From the NCBI GenBank assembly GCA_017881985.1, contig JADGQH010000187.1:1-6636 (forward strand): 6,636 nucleotides of DNA, given 5' to 3'. The DNA comes from Chloroflexota bacterium (lineage in GTDB: Bacteria; Chloroflexota; Limnocylindria; Limnocylindrales; CSP1-4). Shown one piece after another: positions 6,201 through 6,636 of the stretch. Every line of letters starts with the position of its first letter. Position 1 is the stretch's first letter. The translations under genes were made by a program, and so were the position numbers. The notes beneath the pieces are model-generated. The model was not told the DNA's origin, ran no database searches, and saw nothing but the letters and a program-made list of their open reading frames with translations.

Positions 6201-6636
6201 ATGGAGGCGAACGCCAGCAGGATGATCTGCGCGAAATGCGGCACGCAGAATGCGGCCGGGGACGCCTTCTGCGGCAGCTGCGGCGCGTTCCTCGAGTTCG
6301 CGGCCGAGGAGGCCGGCTCGCCTGGGACCGCGGCGGCCGAACCGCAGCCCGGGGCGTCGACGCCCGTGCAGGCCGCCGCGCTCCCGACCGCGGCCGCGCC
6401 GCCGCCAGTCGGAGCTGCGCCAGCCGTGGCCGCTCCCCCACCCGCCCCGCAGGCCCCGGCGCCGGTCGCAGCGGCCGTGCCCGTGGTCGCGCAGTCACTC
6501 GCGCCGTCGGGTCCCACCTGCCCGGCCTGCGGCAGGGCCAACCCCGCCGGTCGGACGTTCTGCATCTCGTGCGGCGAGCGCCTGCCCGCCGCGGGATGGG
6601 TGACCACGGGAGGCGCGCGCCCGGGGCCGGCATCGC
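6201..6636 (+). CDS. Double zinc-ribbon protein, 3' end outside the window
   Basis: This open frame runs to the window edge without a stop (145 complete codons). It begins with a zinc ribbon using C10, C13, C24 and C27 (CAKCGTQNAAGDAFCGSCG), followed by FLEF. An Ala/Pro/Val-rich low-complexity linker spans about 38-103. A second zinc ribbon uses C107, C110, C121 and C124 (CPACGRANPAGRTFCISCG). The arrangement matches bacterial zinc-ribbon proteins that typically continue with a basic stretch, a transmembrane helix and an extracytoplasmic sugar-binding-like domain; that continuation cannot be seen here. The ATG at 6201 follows a weak purine stretch (GAGCGAGCG). An ATG at 6222, just before the first ribbon, is the alternative start. 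From memory, relatives occur near the same actinobacterial loci as the 'hydrolytic protein' family, which fits its place two genes downstream. Confidence 0.82.
   Translation, partial: MEANASRMICAKCGTQNAAGDAFCGSCGAFLEFAAEEAGSPGTAAAEPQPGASTPVQAAALPTAAAPPPVGAAPAVAAPPPAPQAPAPVAAAVPVVAQSLAPSGPTCPACGRANPAGRTFCISCGERLPAAGWVTTGGARPGPAS

Noticed and set aside
4594..6633. Very long minus-strand open frame antisense to the propeller and zinc-ribbon genes (and another at 4109-6160)
   Set aside because: High GC leaves few stop codons in the opposite frames. The translations are low-complexity Arg/Pro/Ala/Gly-rich, while the plus strand has a signal peptide, repeats and recognisable domains.

Overview
This is a very GC-rich bacterial window, with G/C at almost every third codon position in the real genes. 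Pro-Thr and Ala-Ser-Pro linkers in exported proteins, -10 boxes of the form TACRCT (one placed almost on its start codon), and GC-rich hairpins without U-tracts point to a high-GC lineage. I favour Chloroflexota (Limnocylindria-like), with Actinomycetota as the alternative. The taxonomic call is inference from style, not from a marker gene.

Left part (1-2496). A minus-strand LuxR/NarL-type regulator with a degenerate receiver domain (11-691) is followed by about 250 bp without a gene that holds two perfect inverted repeats. Next comes a divergent pair: a six-helix membrane protein on the minus strand (943-1695, DUF4386-like) and a TetR-family repressor on the plus strand (1822-2496). Their 126-bp shared intergenic region carries overlapping promoters for both strands and three copies of a CTTACGNYGTA motif, one with a perfect TACG-N-CGTA core. 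This is a typical self-regulated repressor/target cassette.

Right part (2497-6636). After a GC-rich hairpin, a plus-strand cluster starts at 2650. Its first gene is a single-pass membrane protein with two cytosolic Ig-like domains and a small extracytoplasmic beta domain. The family is usually labelled 'hydrolytic protein' or COG1470-like in Streptomyces, although no catalytic site is visible. Twenty-five bases downstream is a 737-residue secreted protein with a seven-repeat beta-propeller, a (Pro-Thr)11 linker, a choice-of-anchor-D Ig domain and a C-terminal beta domain. A third gene, cut by the window edge, has its own promoter and encodes a protein with two zinc ribbons joined by an Ala/Pro-rich linker.

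From memory, the 'hydrolytic protein' family and the double zinc-ribbon family are found near the contractile injection system (phage-tail-like) loci of Streptomyces and related bacteria, and LuxR-type regulators occur there too. No sheath, tube, baseplate or ATPase gene lies in this window. A link to such a system is therefore a hypothesis, to be tested on the sequence to the right. No RNA gene, CRISPR array or mobile element was seen.
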